The position numbers were made by a program, and so were the translations under genes. DNA of 64,000 nt from Pseudomonas putida (GTDB taxonomy: Bacteria; Pseudomonadota; Gammaproteobacteria; Pseudomonadales; Pseudomonadaceae), in contig CP047152.1 in NCBI GenBank assembly GCA_041879295.1, positions 5,523,501 to 5,587,500 on the forward strand, read 5' to 3'. The notes under the pieces were generated by a model, which was not told the origin of the DNA, did no database searches, and saw only the letters and a list, made by a program, of their open reading frames with translations. How positions within the stretch are numbered: the first letter of the stretch is position 1; each line of letters opens with the position of its first letter. Below, one piece after another: positions 16,319 through 25,457 of the stretch.

Positions 16319-16336
16319 GGCAAATCGGGTGCCCAA
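16319..16336 (-). promoter_or_regulatory. Sigma-54 (-24/-12) promoter before metQ
   Basis: On the minus strand the bases read TTGGGCACCCGATTTGCC. GG and GC are separated by exactly 10 bases, and both the GGCAC of the -24 box and the TTGC of the -12 box are present, matching the RpoN consensus closely. Transcription would begin near 16308, leaving a leader of about 25 bases with an AAGGACC ribosome site before the metQ ATG. Confidence 0.75.
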
Positions 16337-16458
16337 CCGGTTCACCAGTGGGCTTGAGGCGGACGATACCCAAATTTTTTATTCCGCAACAATATCTTTT
16401 ACTTAGCTGCTTATTCCAAAAACACAATTCCATCAGCCTCTTTACCCATGAGCGATGT

Positions 16459-17289
16459 CTAACGCGCGGGGTCAGGCAGTTCGAGATCCTCTGGCAGGAT
16501 CTCTTCGCCGTCATTGACCAGCAAGGCAAAGTGGATAACGTTCTCCAGTTCGCGGGTATTGCCCGGCCAGAAATGCGCCTCCAGCACCCGCTGCGCCGCC
16601 TCGCTCACCAAGGGCAGTGGCCGTTGCAAGCGCACACTGTAGATGCCCACGAAGTACTCGGCCAGCGGCAGGATATCGCCCGGCCGCTCGCGCAGCGGCG
16701 GCAGTTCCAGCGCGCCCTCGCGCAGATACTGGTACAGCCGCTCGTTGAAGCGCCCTGCACGTACCGCACGGGCCAGGTCGATGCTGGTGGCGGCGACCAG
16801 ACGCACGTCAACCGGCTGTGGCTGCTGCGCACCCACCCGAGTGACCTCGCGGTTTTCCAGGGCCGCCAGCAGCTTGTCCTGGATGGCCAGCGGCAAGTCG
16901 GCAATCTCGTCCAGGTACAAGGTGCCGCCGCTGGCCGAACCGAACCAGCCGGCGCGGCTGCTGGCCGTACCGCCATGGGTGCCAGCGCTATAGCCAAACA
17001 GCTCGGCCTCGGCGTAGGTGGGGCTGATGGCCACGCAGTTGACCGACACGAACAACCCTCCACGGTCGCTGGTACGGTGGATCTGCCGAGCCAGCAGCTC
17101 CTTGCCGGTGCCGGTCTCGCCTCGGATCAGCACCGGCAAAGGTTGTGGCGCCAGGCGCTCAAGGTCCTCGCGCAGCTGCTGCGAGCGCGGGTCGATGAAC
17201 ACCAGCGCCTTGGCACGAATGCTCAGCGGGCTCTTGTCCAGCTCGGGGAAGGTCAGCAGCGGCTGGCCGAACGGGTTTTGAAACGTCAT
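16459..17289 (-). CDS. Sigma-54-dependent activator, AAA+ domain only (SfnR-like, no HTH)
   Basis: 276 residues that cover the AAA+ domain of bacterial enhancer-binding proteins and nothing else. Walker A GETGTGKE (57-64), Walker B GGTLYLDEIAD (121-131), LPPLRER (197-202) and sensor II GNTREL (243-248) are intact. The GAFTGA loop that touches sigma-54 reads GTHGGT (103-108), losing the key Phe. The C-terminus ends at LPEDLELPDPAR, where the linker to a Fis-type HTH normally begins, and I see no HTH in any frame before metQ. There is no N-terminal receiver. The gene precedes metQ by 175 bp and follows a small hydrolase gene by 64 bp. Resemblance to SfnR, which controls sulfone/sulfur use, is from memory. 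Confidence 0.85.
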   Translation of the reverse strand: MTFQNPFGQPLLTFPELDKSPLSIRAKALVFIDPRSQQLREDLERLAPQPLPVLIRGETGTGKELLARQIHRTSDRGGLFVSVNCVAISPTYAEAELFGYSAGTHGGTASSRAGWFGSASGGTLYLDEIADLPLAIQDKLLAALENREVTRVGAQQPQPVDVRLVAATSIDLARAVRAGRFNERLYQYLREGALELPPLRERPGDILPLAEYFVGIYSVRLQRPLPLVSEAAQRVLEAHFWPGNTRELENVIHFALLVNDGEEILPEDLELPDPAR

Positions 17290-17353
17290 GACGAACTCCC
17301 GCCCCAGGCCCGTGATGGCCAGGCGTCAGGCAAAGGGTGAAAAGTGAGGGCGA

Positions 17354-17935
17354 TCAGGCGCGGCGCAGTGCGCGCTGCTCGATCCGGCTCTGCAAGCGAT
17401 ACAGGTAGGCGAAGCCTTGTTCCCAACGCTCATGTCCGGACTTGACGTTGATGTGCCCGGCATTGCTCAGCAACCCTGCTTCGGCGTTCCATGCCTGGGC
17501 CAGGTACAGCACCCTCGGCACGCTCACGGCCGGGTCGTTGTCCGAACTGACGACCTGGCTGGGGAACGGCAGCACCTCGGTAGGGATCGGCGCAAAGTTG
17601 CGCAGCACTGGCGCGCAGGTGGGCCGTTCGACATCTGCCGGCGCCACCAGCAGTGCACCACGCACCTGCCGCAGCAAGGCCGGGCTTGCCTGCGCTGCCC
17701 AATGGGCGACAGTGATGCAACCAAGGCTGTGGGCAATCAGGATCACTGGCGAGCGCTCGGCGGCAATCGCCTGCTCCAGCGCGTTCACCCAGTCCTGCCG
17801 CTGCGGGGTGAGCCAGTCGTCCTGTTCGACCCGGGCACTGTTGGGCAGGGTGCGCTGCCAGTGACTTTGCCAATGGTTGTCTGGCGACCCTCGCCAGCCC
17901 GGCACAATCAGGTAGCGAATCGAGTCATTGCGCAT
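17354..17935 (-). CDS. RBBP9/YdeN family alpha/beta hydrolase
   Basis: 193 residues, family size. Starts RYLIVPGWRGSPDNHWQSHW, typical of the RBBP9/YdeN serine hydrolases. Nucleophile in ILIAHSLGCITVAHWAA (Ser near residue 89); acid in VSSDNDPAVSV; catalytic His in SNAGHINVKSGHERW. Cytoplasmic, no signal. Probably first gene of a short operon with the sigma-54 activator (64-bp gap) and possibly metQ by read-through. Substrate unknown; a carboxylesterase or thioesterase activity is typical of the fold. Upstream 17936-18100 is AT-rich and holds only its promoter region. Confidence 0.88.
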   Translation of the reverse strand: MRNDSIRYLIVPGWRGSPDNHWQSHWQRTLPNSARVEQDDWLTPQRQDWVNALEQAIAAERSPVILIAHSLGCITVAHWAAQASPALLRQVRGALLVAPADVERPTCAPVLRNFAPIPTEVLPFPSQVVSSDNDPAVSVPRVLYLAQAWNAEAGLLSNAGHINVKSGHERWEQGFAYLYRLQSRIEQRALRRA

Positions 17936-18104
17936 GGGGACGCCTCCAGTAAGTTTGCGTGCTTGGAGACAAGTATAGGGTAGGCGATATATTCGTAAAG
18001 GAATAAGAAGATATTTATTAATTCTTTAATGGCATAAATAACAGGCGGCGGTCGCTCTCTCGTAAGGGCTGCATACCCGCCCCGTCCACCTTTCACGTAA
18101 GAAA

Positions 18105-18126
18105 AACCCGGGACCATGCCCGGGTT
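18105..18126 (-). terminator. Intrinsic terminator of the sulfate transport operon
   Basis: AACCCGGG (18105-18112) pairs with CCCGGGTT (18119-18126) over a 6-base loop; on the minus strand it is followed by TTTCTTACG, forming a T-rich tail just after the cysA stop. Confidence 0.85.
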
Positions 18127-18144
18127 CTCTTAACCTTATGCGAC

Positions 18145-19134
18145 TCAGATATCCGCTACCTTCTGCCAGACCTTCGGCCGGAAGAACAACGTTTCCCCCC
18201 GCGCCAGCCCGGTCAGGCTGTCATGGTCTTTCACCACCTCGGCCTCGATCAGCTCGCTCTGCCCTTCCACCTTCAAGGTCACCCGCGTGGTCGCGCCCAA
18301 CGGCCGAATGTCGCGCACCTCGGCCGCGTGGTGCCCTTCGGTCTCATGCCGCGACAGCGATACCTCGTGCGGGCGGAACAACACGTGGTGGCCCTCGCTC
18401 AGGGCAAGGCGGTTGGAGTCCCCCAGGAAGTGGTAGACGAAATCGTTGGCCGGCTGATCGTACACCTCGCCCGGCGAGCCGATCTGCTCGATCACGCCCT
18501 TGTTCATCACCACGATGCGGTCGGCTACTTCCATGGCTTCTTCCTGGTCGTGGGTCACGAAAACCGACGTCAGGTTTATATCCTCGTGCAGCCGCGCCAG
18601 CCAGCGACGCAACTCCTTGCGCACCTTGGCATCCAGCGCACCGAATGGCTCGTCCAGCAGCAGCACCTTCGGCTCCACCGCCAGGGCCCGGGCCAGGGCG
18701 ATACGCTGACGCTGGCCACCGGAAAGCTGCTCAGGGTAGCGATCGGACAGCCAGTCCAGTTGCACCATGTTCAGCAACTCATGCACCTTCTCGGCAATCT
18801 TGCTCTCGCTCGGGCGCTCGCCCTTGGGCTTCATGCGCAGGCCGAAGGCAACGTTGTCGAACACGCTCATGTGGCGGAACAGCGCGTAGTGCTGGAACAC
18901 GAACCCGACGTTACGGTCACGCACGTCATGGCCGGAAACGTCCTCGCCATGGAACACGATGTTGCCCTGGTCCGGGGTTTCCAGGCCGGCAATGATGCGC
19001 AGCAGGGTGGTCTTGCCACAGCCGGACGGGCCGAGCAAGGCCACCAGCTCGCCGCTGTTGATGTCCAGGTTGATAGTGTTCAGGGCCTGGAAGCTGTTGA
19101 AGCGCTTGCTGACGTTACGAACTTCGATCGACAT
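18145..19134 (-). CDS. cysA: Sulfate/thiosulfate ABC transporter ATP-binding protein
   Basis: 329-residue ATPase of the CysTWA-Sbp importer. Walker [13 protein letters not shown] near residue 36, signature [16 protein letters not shown] near 135, Walker [12 protein letters not shown] near 155, and the switch His in [10 protein letters not shown]. The C-terminal region ([18 protein letters not shown]) is a TOBE-like regulatory domain. Last gene of the operon sbp-cysT-cysW-cysA; the cysW stop is 3 bases upstream of its start, so translation is coupled. Expected to be induced by sulfur limitation through CysB; I did not identify a CysB site. Confidence 0.97.
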   Translation of the reverse strand: MSIEVRNVSKRFNSFQALNTINLDINSGELVALLGPSGCGKTTLLRIIAGLETPDQGNIVFHGEDVSGHDVRDRNVGFVFQHYALFRHMSVFDNVAFGLRMKPKGERPSESKIAEKVHELLNMVQLDWLSDRYPEQLSGGQRQRIALARALAVEPKVLLLDEPFGALDAKVRKELRRWLARLHEDINLTSVFVTHDQEEAMEVADRIVVMNKGVIEQIGSPGEVYDQPANDFVYHFLGDSNRLALSEGHHVLFRPHEVSLSRHETEGHHAAEVRDIRPLGATTRVTLKVEGQSELIEAEVVKDHDSLTGLARGETLFFRPKVWQKVADI

Positions 19135-19137
19135 GAA

Positions 19138-20010
19138 TCATTCCTCCGCGGCGCTGTGGCGCAGGCGGTTAATACGGTTCTCGCTCCACTGCTTGAGCAG
19201 CAGGATGAAGAGCGCCAGGACCAGCAACAGGCTGGCCACGCTGAAGGCCGCGACGTGGTTGTACTCGTTGTAGAGAATCTCCACATGCAGCGGCAAGGTG
19301 TTGGTCACGCCACGGATGTGGCCCGACACCACCGACACCGCGCCGAACTCGCCCATGGCCCTCGCGGTACACAGCACCACGCCGTAAATCAGGCCCCATT
19401 TGATGTTCGGCAGTGTGACGTGCCAGAACATCTGCCAGCCGTTGGCACCGAGCAGCCGTGCAGCCTCCTCCTCTTGCGTGCCCTGCTCCTGCATCAGCGG
19501 GATCAGCTCACGGGCCACGAACGGTACGGTAACGAAAATGGTCGCCAGGACAATGCCAGGCAGGGCGAACACGATCTGGATATCGTGGTCCTGCAGCCAC
19601 GGACCGAACAGGCCTTGCGCGCCAAACATCAGCACGTAGACCAAGCCGGCGATCACGGGCGACACCGAGAACGGCAGGTCGATCAGGGTGACCAGGATGC
19701 TCTTGCCACGGAAGGTGTACTTGCTCACGCACCATGCAGCGCTTACGCCAAATACCAGGTTCAGCGGCACCGAGATAGCCACAGCGAGCAGGGTCAACTT
19801 CAGCGCCGACAACGCATCGGGTTCGAAAATCGCCTCGAAGAAGGTGCCAAAACCGTTCTTCAGCGCCTGGGATACCACGATCACCAGCGGCAGCAGCAGG
19901 AACAGGGTGAACACCAGCCAGCCAAGGCCGATCAGGGTACGCCGCGCTGTGGCACTGCCACGGCGGGCGGCGTTGGCTGCGGCACTTGCACTCAGGGATG
20001 GACTGGACAT
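19138..20010 (-). CDS. cysW: Sulfate ABC transporter permease CysW
   Basis: 290 residues from [10 protein letters not shown] at 20010. Six hydrophobic helices are expected; visible ones include [21 protein letters not shown] and [15 protein letters not shown]. The ABC permease EAA loop reads [23 protein letters not shown]. Forms the transmembrane heterodimer with CysT. The open frame extends to 20256 but the upstream part is antisense-like sequence within cysT; the ATG at 20010 has an AAGGAGGCCGGC ribosome site and lies 12 bp from the cysT stop. Confidence 0.96.
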   Translation of the reverse strand: MSSPSLSASAAANAARRGSATARRTLIGLGWLVFTLFLLLPLVIVVSQALKNGFGTFFEAIFEPDALSALKLTLLAVAISVPLNLVFGVSAAWCVSKYTFRGKSILVTLIDLPFSVSPVIAGLVYVLMFGAQGLFGPWLQDHDIQIVFALPGIVLATIFVTVPFVARELIPLMQEQGTQEEEAARLLGANGWQMFWHVTLPNIKWGLIYGVVLCTARAMGEFGAVSVVSGHIRGVTNTLPLHVEILYNEYNHVAAFSVASLLLVLALFILLLKQWSENRINRLRHSAAEE

Positions 20011-20021
20011 GCCGGCCTCCT

Positions 20022-20840
20022 TCAAGGGGTTTCGATGCGGCGCTGCAGCAGGTTGATCAGCAGCAGCAGGATGAAGGAAACCACCAGCATCAGCACGCCG
20101 ATGGCGGTCGCGCCGGTATAGTCGTACTGGTCGAGTTTGACCATGATCAACAGCGGCAGGATCTCGGTCTTCATCGGCATGTTGCCGGCAATGAAGATCA
20201 CCGAACCATACTCGCCTACGCCACGGGCGAAGGCCAGGGCGAAGCCGGTGAGCCATGCCGGCAGCAGGGCCGGCGCCAGGATGTGGCGGAACACCTGCAA
20301 TGGCTTGGCCCCCAGGCAGGCTGCAGCCTCTTCCACTTCACGCGGGATGTCGGCCAGTACCGGCTGCACCGTGCGCACCACGAACGGCAGGGTCACGAAG
20401 GTCAGTGCCAGAGTGATGCCCAGCGGGGTGTAGGCGATCTTGAAGCCCAGGTCGGTGGCGAACTGGCCGACCCAGCCCTGCGGCGCGTACAGGGCAGTCA
20501 GGGCGATACCGGCAACGGCGGTGGGCAAGGCGAACGGCAGGTCGATCATGGCATCGATGACCTTGCGCCCGGGGAAGGTGTAGCGCACCAGCACCCAGGC
20601 CAGCAGGGTACCGATCACACCGTTGATGATGGCGGCGAACAGGGCGGTGCCGAAACTCAGCTTGAGCGCGGCGATCACCCGCGGCGCACTGATGATGTTC
20701 CAGAACTGCTCGAAGGTCAGCTGCGAGGCATGGATGAACATGGCCGCCAGCGGTATCAGCACGATCAGGCTGAGGTACACCAAGGTGTAGCCCAGCGTCA
20801 GCCCGAAGCCGGGTATGACGGGGGAGATGCGACGTGACAT
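20022..20840 (-). CDS. cysT: Sulfate ABC transporter permease CysT (CysU)
   Basis: 272 residues. Begins [30 protein letters not shown], a first transmembrane helix typical of CysT; the EAA loop is [20 protein letters not shown]. Partner of CysW in the sulfate/thiosulfate importer. It is separated from sbp by a 72-bp gap that contains a strong stem-loop (20859-20890), and is directly followed by cysW. Confidence 0.96.
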   Translation of the reverse strand: MSRRISPVIPGFGLTLGYTLVYLSLIVLIPLAAMFIHASQLTFEQFWNIISAPRVIAALKLSFGTALFAAIINGVIGTLLAWVLVRYTFPGRKVIDAMIDLPFALPTAVAGIALTALYAPQGWVGQFATDLGFKIAYTPLGITLALTFVTLPFVVRTVQPVLADIPREVEEAAACLGAKPLQVFRHILAPALLPAWLTGFALAFARGVGEYGSVIFIAGNMPMKTEILPLLIMVKLDQYDYTGATAIGVLMLVVSFILLLLINLLQRRIETP

Positions 20841-20858
20841 AAATATCCCTGGTTGAAC

Positions 20859-20890
20859 GCACTTGGCCCGGAGAGTTTCCGGGCAAGTGC
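20859..20890 (-). promoter_or_regulatory. Intercistronic stem-loop between sbp and cysT
   Basis: GCACTTGGCCCGGA (20859-20872) and TCCGGGCAAGTGC (20878-20890) form a long stem with one bulged base and a 5-base loop. No T-run follows on the minus strand, so it is more likely an mRNA-stabilising or attenuating hairpin than a full terminator. It would allow the binding protein to be made in excess of the permeases. Confidence 0.75.
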
Positions 20891-20912
20891 AGGCTTCTGA
20901 ATCTTGGGGCCC

Positions 20913-21920
20913 TTACTGTGCCTGATAGATCTGGTCGAACACACCGCCATCATTGAAGAATTTCGGTTGTGCAGCCTTCCACCCACCAAAGTCCTTGTCG
21001 ATGGTCACCAGGTCCAGTTTCGGGAACTGCTTGCCGAACTCCGCAGCGACTTTCTCGTCACGCGGGCGGTAGAAGTTCTCGGCGGCAATCTTCTGCCCGG
21101 CCGGGCTGTACAGGTGCTTGAGGTATTCGGTGGCAATCTCGGTATTGCCCTTCCGCTCGGCGTTCTTGTCGACCACGGCCACTGGCGGCTCGGCCAGGAT
21201 CGACAGCGACGGCACGACAATGTCGAACTTGTCGGCACCACCGTCTTCCTTCAGGGCCAGGAAGGCCTCGTTTTCCCAAGCCAGCAACACGTCGCCCTGG
21301 CCGTTGTTGACGAAGGTGATGGTCGAACCACGGGCGCCGGTATCCAGCACCGGCACGTGCTTGAACAGCTCCTGCACATAGGCCTTGGCCTTCTCTTCGC
21401 TACCGCCGGCCTTCAGGCCGTAGGCCCACGCCGCGAGGAAGTTCCAGCGCGCACCGCCAGAGGTTTTCGGGTTCGGGGTGATGACCGAGACGTCCTTCTT
21501 GATCAGGTCGCCCCAGTCCTTGATGCCTTTCGGGTTGCCCTTGCGCACCAGGAACACGATGGTCGAGGTGTATGGGGTGCTGGCGTCAGGCAGGCGGGTC
21601 TGCCAGTTCTCGGGCAGGGTCTTGCCAAGCTTGGCCACTTCGTCGATGTCACCGGCCAGGGCCAGGGTCACCACGTCGGCGCGCAGACCGTCGATCACCG
21701 CACGGGCCTGCTTGCCCGACCCCCCATGGGATTGCTGGATTTTCACCTTGTCGCCCGGGTGGGCCTGTTGCCAGTGCTTGATGAACTCGGCGTTGTACTG
21801 CTGGTAAAGCTCACGGGTCGGGTCGTAGGACACGTTGAGCAGTTCGTAGTCCTTGGCGATGGCGGAACCGGCAAAAACAGCACTGGCCAGGGCGGCGAGC
21901 GCATAACGGCGGATGGACAT
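20913..21920 (-). CDS. sbp: Sulfate-binding periplasmic protein
   Basis: 335 residues from [10 protein letters not shown] at 21920, preceded by a GGGAGC ribosome site; an in-frame ATG at 21941 would add 7 residues before the signal. Signal peptide [16 protein letters not shown]. Mature protein has family signatures [21 protein letters not shown] near the N-terminus, [17 protein letters not shown] (sulfate-binding loop) and [19 protein letters not shown]. Delivers sulfate to CysTWA. First gene of the operon, followed by the stem-loop at 20859-20890. The oscA gene lies just upstream on the same strand. Confidence 0.97.
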   Translation of the reverse strand: MSIRRYALAALASAVFAGSAIAKDYELLNVSYDPTRELYQQYNAEFIKHWQQAHPGDKVKIQQSHGGSGKQARAVIDGLRADVVTLALAGDIDEVAKLGKTLPENWQTRLPDASTPYTSTIVFLVRKGNPKGIKDWGDLIKKDVSVITPNPKTSGGARWNFLAAWAYGLKAGGSEEKAKAYVQELFKHVPVLDTGARGSTITFVNNGQGDVLLAWENEAFLALKEDGGADKFDIVVPSLSILAEPPVAVVDKNAERKGNTEIATEYLKHLYSPAGQKIAAENFYRPRDEKVAAEFGKQFPKLDLVTIDKDFGGWKAAQPKFFNDGGVFDQIYQAQ

Positions 21921-21970
21921 GGTGAAGCTCCCGATTGGCATTTTTCTAGTTTTGGATGTTGTGGCGCCGA

Positions 21971-22153
21971 TCAGCCGGGCTTGTTGCCGGGCTGTTGCAG
22001 GCGGAACTTCTCCTTGCGCTCGATCTGTACGACCTGAGCGTTGTGCACGGTGATCTCCACCGCACCGAAACGCAGGTCGCGCAAGGCGCTCTGGATTTCA
22101 CGCAAGAGGGTGGCTTCGTCCTGGCCGTCGATGCTACGCAGAGATGCACTCAT
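21971..22153 (-). CDS. oscA: OscA family sulfur-starvation small protein (DUF2292)
   Basis: 60 residues from [10 protein letters not shown] at 22153, with an AAGGAGAACGAGC ribosome site; an in-frame ATG at 22222 would add 23 residues lacking family similarity. The core [24 protein letters not shown] is the DUF2292/YezD-like signature. OscA was described in Pseudomonas as needed for use of organosulfur compounds and for chromate tolerance; its mechanism is unclear. Placed 50 bp upstream of sbp on the same strand, probably cotranscribed and induced by sulfur limitation. Confidence 0.88.
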   Translation of the reverse strand: MSASLRSIDGQDEATLLREIQSALRDLRFGAVEITVHNAQVVQIERKEKFRLQQPGNKPG

Positions 22154-22311
22154 GCTCGTTCTCCTTGGAGTGAGGGCGCCGGGCAGAGGTTTGAAGAGGA
22201 TTTGCGCCTGGCTTGAGGGCAATAGTAGTGAGGCGCGGTTATTCTTAAAAATACTGTTTAAGCATTTTTATATAACCAAAATCAGATCACGATTTTGCAG
22301 GCGACAAAATA

Positions 22312-22390
22312 CCTCTGTGGAAGCGGGCGTGCCCGCGAATGCGGCAGTGAATCCACCATCGCATTCGCGGGCACGCCCGCTCCCACAGGG
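22312..22390. repeat. Inverted pair of REP elements
   Basis: CCTCTGTGGAAGCGGGCGTG then CCCGCGAATGCGG (22312-22344), facing GCATTCGCGGGCACGCCCGC then TCCCACAGGG (22361-22390). The pair can fold into one large cruciform. It lies in the gap between oscA and the end of the RND pump gene; the AT-rich rest (22220-22310) should hold the oscA promoter. Confidence 0.9.
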
Positions 22391-22391
22391 T

Positions 22392-25300
22392 TCAGCGCTG
22401 GGTTTTGGTACTGTTTTCAGGCTCGCGGATTTTGTACCAGGCCACGTACAGCGCCGGCAGGAACAGCAGCGTCAGCAAGGTCGCCACGATGATCCCGCCA
22501 ATCATGGCGTAGGCCATGGGGCCCCAGAACACCTCGCGGGCAATCGGGATCATGCCCAGGCTCGCCGCCGCCGCCGTCAGCAGGATCGGCCGGCGCCGGT
22601 GGTTGGTGGCCTCTACAACCGCATCCCACGGCGACAGGCCATGGGCTTCGAACTCGTCTATCTGGGTCACCAGAATCACTGAGTTACGAATAATGATGCC
22701 AGCCAGCGCAAGGATGCCGAGGATCGCCACGAAGCCCATCGGCGTCCCCGTGGGCACCAGCGCCAGCACCACGCCGATCAACCCCAGCGGCGCCACGCTG
22801 ACCACCAGAAACAGCTTCTGCACGCTGTGCAGCTGGATCATCAGGAAGGTCGCCATGAGGAACAGCATCAGTGGGATGACCTTGGCGATCGGCCCCTGGG
22901 CCTTGCTGCTTTCTTCAACCGTACCACCCGTGGCCACTTCGTAACCGACCGGCAGCTTGCTGGCGAACTCGTCAATTTTTGGCTTCAGCTGGGCCACCAG
23001 GTCAGTGGGCTGAATGTCGCCATTGACCGAGGCCTTGATGGTAATGGTCGGCTTGCGGTCGCGGCGCCATACCAGCGGCTGTTCCAGTTCGTAGCGCACG
23101 GTGGCGAACGAAAGCAACGGGATCGACGTGCCGTTAGGGGTAAGAATTTGCAGGTTCTGCAGGGTATCAGGCGAGCCACGCTCGCTGTCTTCGGCGCGGG
23201 CGACCACATCGACCAGGTAGATGTTGTCGTTGACCTGGGTGATCTGCACGCCACTGACGATGCTGTTCATCACATTGGCAACATCTTCGGACGACAGGCC
23301 CAGCTGGCGTGCCTTGTCCTGGGCAATTTCCACGCGCAGCACCTTACCCGGCTCGTTCCAGTCGTAGATCATCTCGCCGATGTGCTCGTTCTGGTCGAGC
23401 AAGGTGGCCAGCTCGATGGCGTGTTTGCGTACCTGGTCAATGTCGGCACCGCTGACCCGGTACTGGATCGGCCGGCCCACTGGCGGGCCCATCTCCAGCG
23501 ATTGCACGTTGGTGCCGACGCCGACGAATTCTTCATGCAGGATCTTCTGCAGGCGGTTCATCAAGGCCTGACGCTCTTCGAAGCCCTTGCTGACAATCAC
23601 CAGCTGCGCGTAGTACGGGTTCTGCAACTGCTGGTCGAGGGGCAGGTAGAAGCGGATCGCGCCTTGGCCAATGTAGGTGCTCCAGTGCACCAGGTCCGGG
23701 TCGTCCTTGATCCGCGCCTCGAAGCGGTCGACTACCTTGCGCGTCTCCTCGATCGAAGCGTTCTGCGGCAGGTTGAGGTCGACGAGAATTTCCGGGCGGT
23801 CCGAGGACGGGAAGAACTGGTTCTGCACAAAACGCATGCAGAAGATCGACAGGGCGAACAGCACCACGGTGCCGATGATGGTCAACCAGCGGTTGCGCAT
23901 GCACCACAGCAACCCGCCTTCAAATGCCCGCCCGACCCGGCCAGGCTCAGCTTCGTGGGCCTTGATCTTGTCGCTTTTGAGAATATGCACCCCAAGCACC
24001 GGCGCGAAGAAAACCGCCACCACCCACGACACGATCAGGGCCACGGCGATCACCGCGAACAGGGTGAACGTGTATTCACCCGCAGAGCTGGCGTTGAGGC
24101 CGATAGGCACGAACCCGGCCACGGTCACCAAGGTGCCGGTAAGCATGGGGAAGGCTGTGGAGGTGTAGGCGAACGTCGCCGCCTGCTCCTTGCTTTCGCC
24201 CATTTCCAGCCGCGTGACCATCACCTCCACAGTAATCATCGCATCGTCCACCAGCAGGCCAAGCGCAATGATCAGCGCCCCCAGCGAAATCCGCTGCATG
24301 GTGATGCCGCTGTACTCCATGAACACGAACACCATGGCCAGCACCAGCGGGATCGAGCAGGCCACCACCAGCCCGGCGCGCACGCCAAGACTGACAAAGC
24401 TCACAGCCAGCACGATCACCACCGCCTCGAACAGCGCGCTGGTGAAACCGCCGACCGCCTGCTTGACCACCACGGCCTGGTCAGAAACGGTGTGTACCCC
24501 GACACCCACCGGCAGGTCCTGGACCACCTGGTCCATGCGCTTTTTCAACGCTGCACCGAACACCTGGATGTTGCCGCCGGCCTTCATGCCGATGGCGAGG
24601 CCAATGGCTGTCTGGCCGTTGTAACGGAACATTGGCGAAGGCGGGTCGACGTAGCCGCGCTCGATGTCGGCGATATCAGCCAGGCGGAAGAAGCGGTCGT
24701 TGATCCTCAAGTTGACGGATTGCAGGTCTTTTTCCGAGGCAAACTGCCCGGACGTACGCACCGAGATGCGCTCCGGGCCGGCCTCGATCATGCCGGCCGG
24801 CGTCACCGCATTCTGTGCTTGAAGTGCCTGCATCACCTGGCGCTGATCAATGCCCAGGGCTGCCAGCTTGCGGGTGGAGAAGTTCAGGTACAGCACTTCG
24901 TCCTGGGTGCCGACCAGCTCGATCTTGCCGATGTTGGGTACATCGCGGACCTCGGCCCGCGCCTGTTCCACGTAGTCCCGCAGTTGGCGCAGGGTCAGGC
25001 CGTCAGCGGTAAAGGCATAGATCGAGCCGAATACATCACCGAATTCGTCGTTGAAGCCCGGCCCCTGAATACCAGCGGGAAATTCGCCACGAATATCCTG
25101 GATCTTCTTGCGCACCTGATACCAGATATCCGGAATGTCCTTGGCCTTGGTGGTGTCGCGAAGGTACACGTAGACCGTGGACTCGCCGGGGCGGGTGTAG
25201 CTTTTGGTGTAGTCGAGCGAGTCGAGTTCCTCGAGCTTCTTCTCGATGCGGTCAGTAACCTGGTACAGGGTTTCGTCCTGGGTCGCACCGGGCCAGCGGG

Positions 25301-25457
25301 TCTGGATGACCATGGTCTTGATAGTGAACGACGGGTCTTCCTCTCGGCCCAGGTTGAAGTAGGAAAAAATCCCCATCAACAGGCTAACGAACATCAGGTA
25401 CCAGACGAACGATTGATGCTTGAGTGCCCAGTCGGACAGGTTGAAGCTTCCTTTCAT
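22392..25457 (-). CDS. triC: RND efflux pump inner-membrane transporter (TriC-like)
   Basis: 1021 residues, the size of proton-driven HAE-type RND pumps. First transmembrane helix at about 17-36 after MKGSFNLSDWALKHQ; YFNLGREEDPSFTIKTMVI is typical of the TriC/VexF-like branch. Twelve helices and two large periplasmic loops are expected. The paired acidic residues of TM4 are seen in LGLLVDDAMITVEV. It ends the operon with two lipoprotein adaptors; the adaptor stop overlaps its start by 4 bases. This two-adaptor layout is that of P. aeruginosa TriABC (triclosan efflux with OpmH). No outer-membrane factor gene is present here. Drug specificity is inference. Confidence 0.9.
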   Translation of the reverse strand: MKGSFNLSDWALKHQSFVWYLMFVSLLMGIFSYFNLGREEDPSFTIKTMVIQTRWPGATQDETLYQVTDRIEKKLEELDSLDYTKSYTRPGESTVYVYLRDTTKAKDIPDIWYQVRKKIQDIRGEFPAGIQGPGFNDEFGDVFGSIYAFTADGLTLRQLRDYVEQARAEVRDVPNIGKIELVGTQDEVLYLNFSTRKLAALGIDQRQVMQALQAQNAVTPAGMIEAGPERISVRTSGQFASEKDLQSVNLRINDRFFRLADIADIERGYVDPPSPMFRYNGQTAIGLAIGMKAGGNIQVFGAALKKRMDQVVQDLPVGVGVHTVSDQAVVVKQAVGGFTSALFEAVVIVLAVSFVSLGVRAGLVVACSIPLVLAMVFVFMEYSGITMQRISLGALIIALGLLVDDAMITVEVMVTRLEMGESKEQAATFAYTSTAFPMLTGTLVTVAGFVPIGLNASSAGEYTFTLFAVIAVALIVSWVVAVFFAPVLGVHILKSDKIKAHEAEPGRVGRAFEGGLLWCMRNRWLTIIGTVVLFALSIFCMRFVQNQFFPSSDRPEILVDLNLPQNASIEETRKVVDRFEARIKDDPDLVHWSTYIGQGAIRFYLPLDQQLQNPYYAQLVIVSKGFEERQALMNRLQKILHEEFVGVGTNVQSLEMGPPVGRPIQYRVSGADIDQVRKHAIELATLLDQNEHIGEMIYDWNEPGKVLRVEIAQDKARQLGLSSEDVANVMNSIVSGVQITQVNDNIYLVDVVARAEDSERGSPDTLQNLQILTPNGTSIPLLSFATVRYELEQPLVWRRDRKPTITIKASVNGDIQPTDLVAQLKPKIDEFASKLPVGYEVATGGTVEESSKAQGPIAKVIPLMLFLMATFLMIQLHSVQKLFLVVSVAPLGLIGVVLALVPTGTPMGFVAILGILALAGIIIRNSVILVTQIDEFEAHGLSPWDAVVEATNHRRRPILLTAAAASLGMIPIAREVFWGPMAYAMIGGIIVATLLTLLFLPALYVAWYKIREPENSTKTQR

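Noticed and set aside
16380..16458. Frameshifted HTH of the sigma-54 activator
   Set aside because: No HTH-like sequence appears in any frame after the stop codon; the region is AT-rich promoter DNA.
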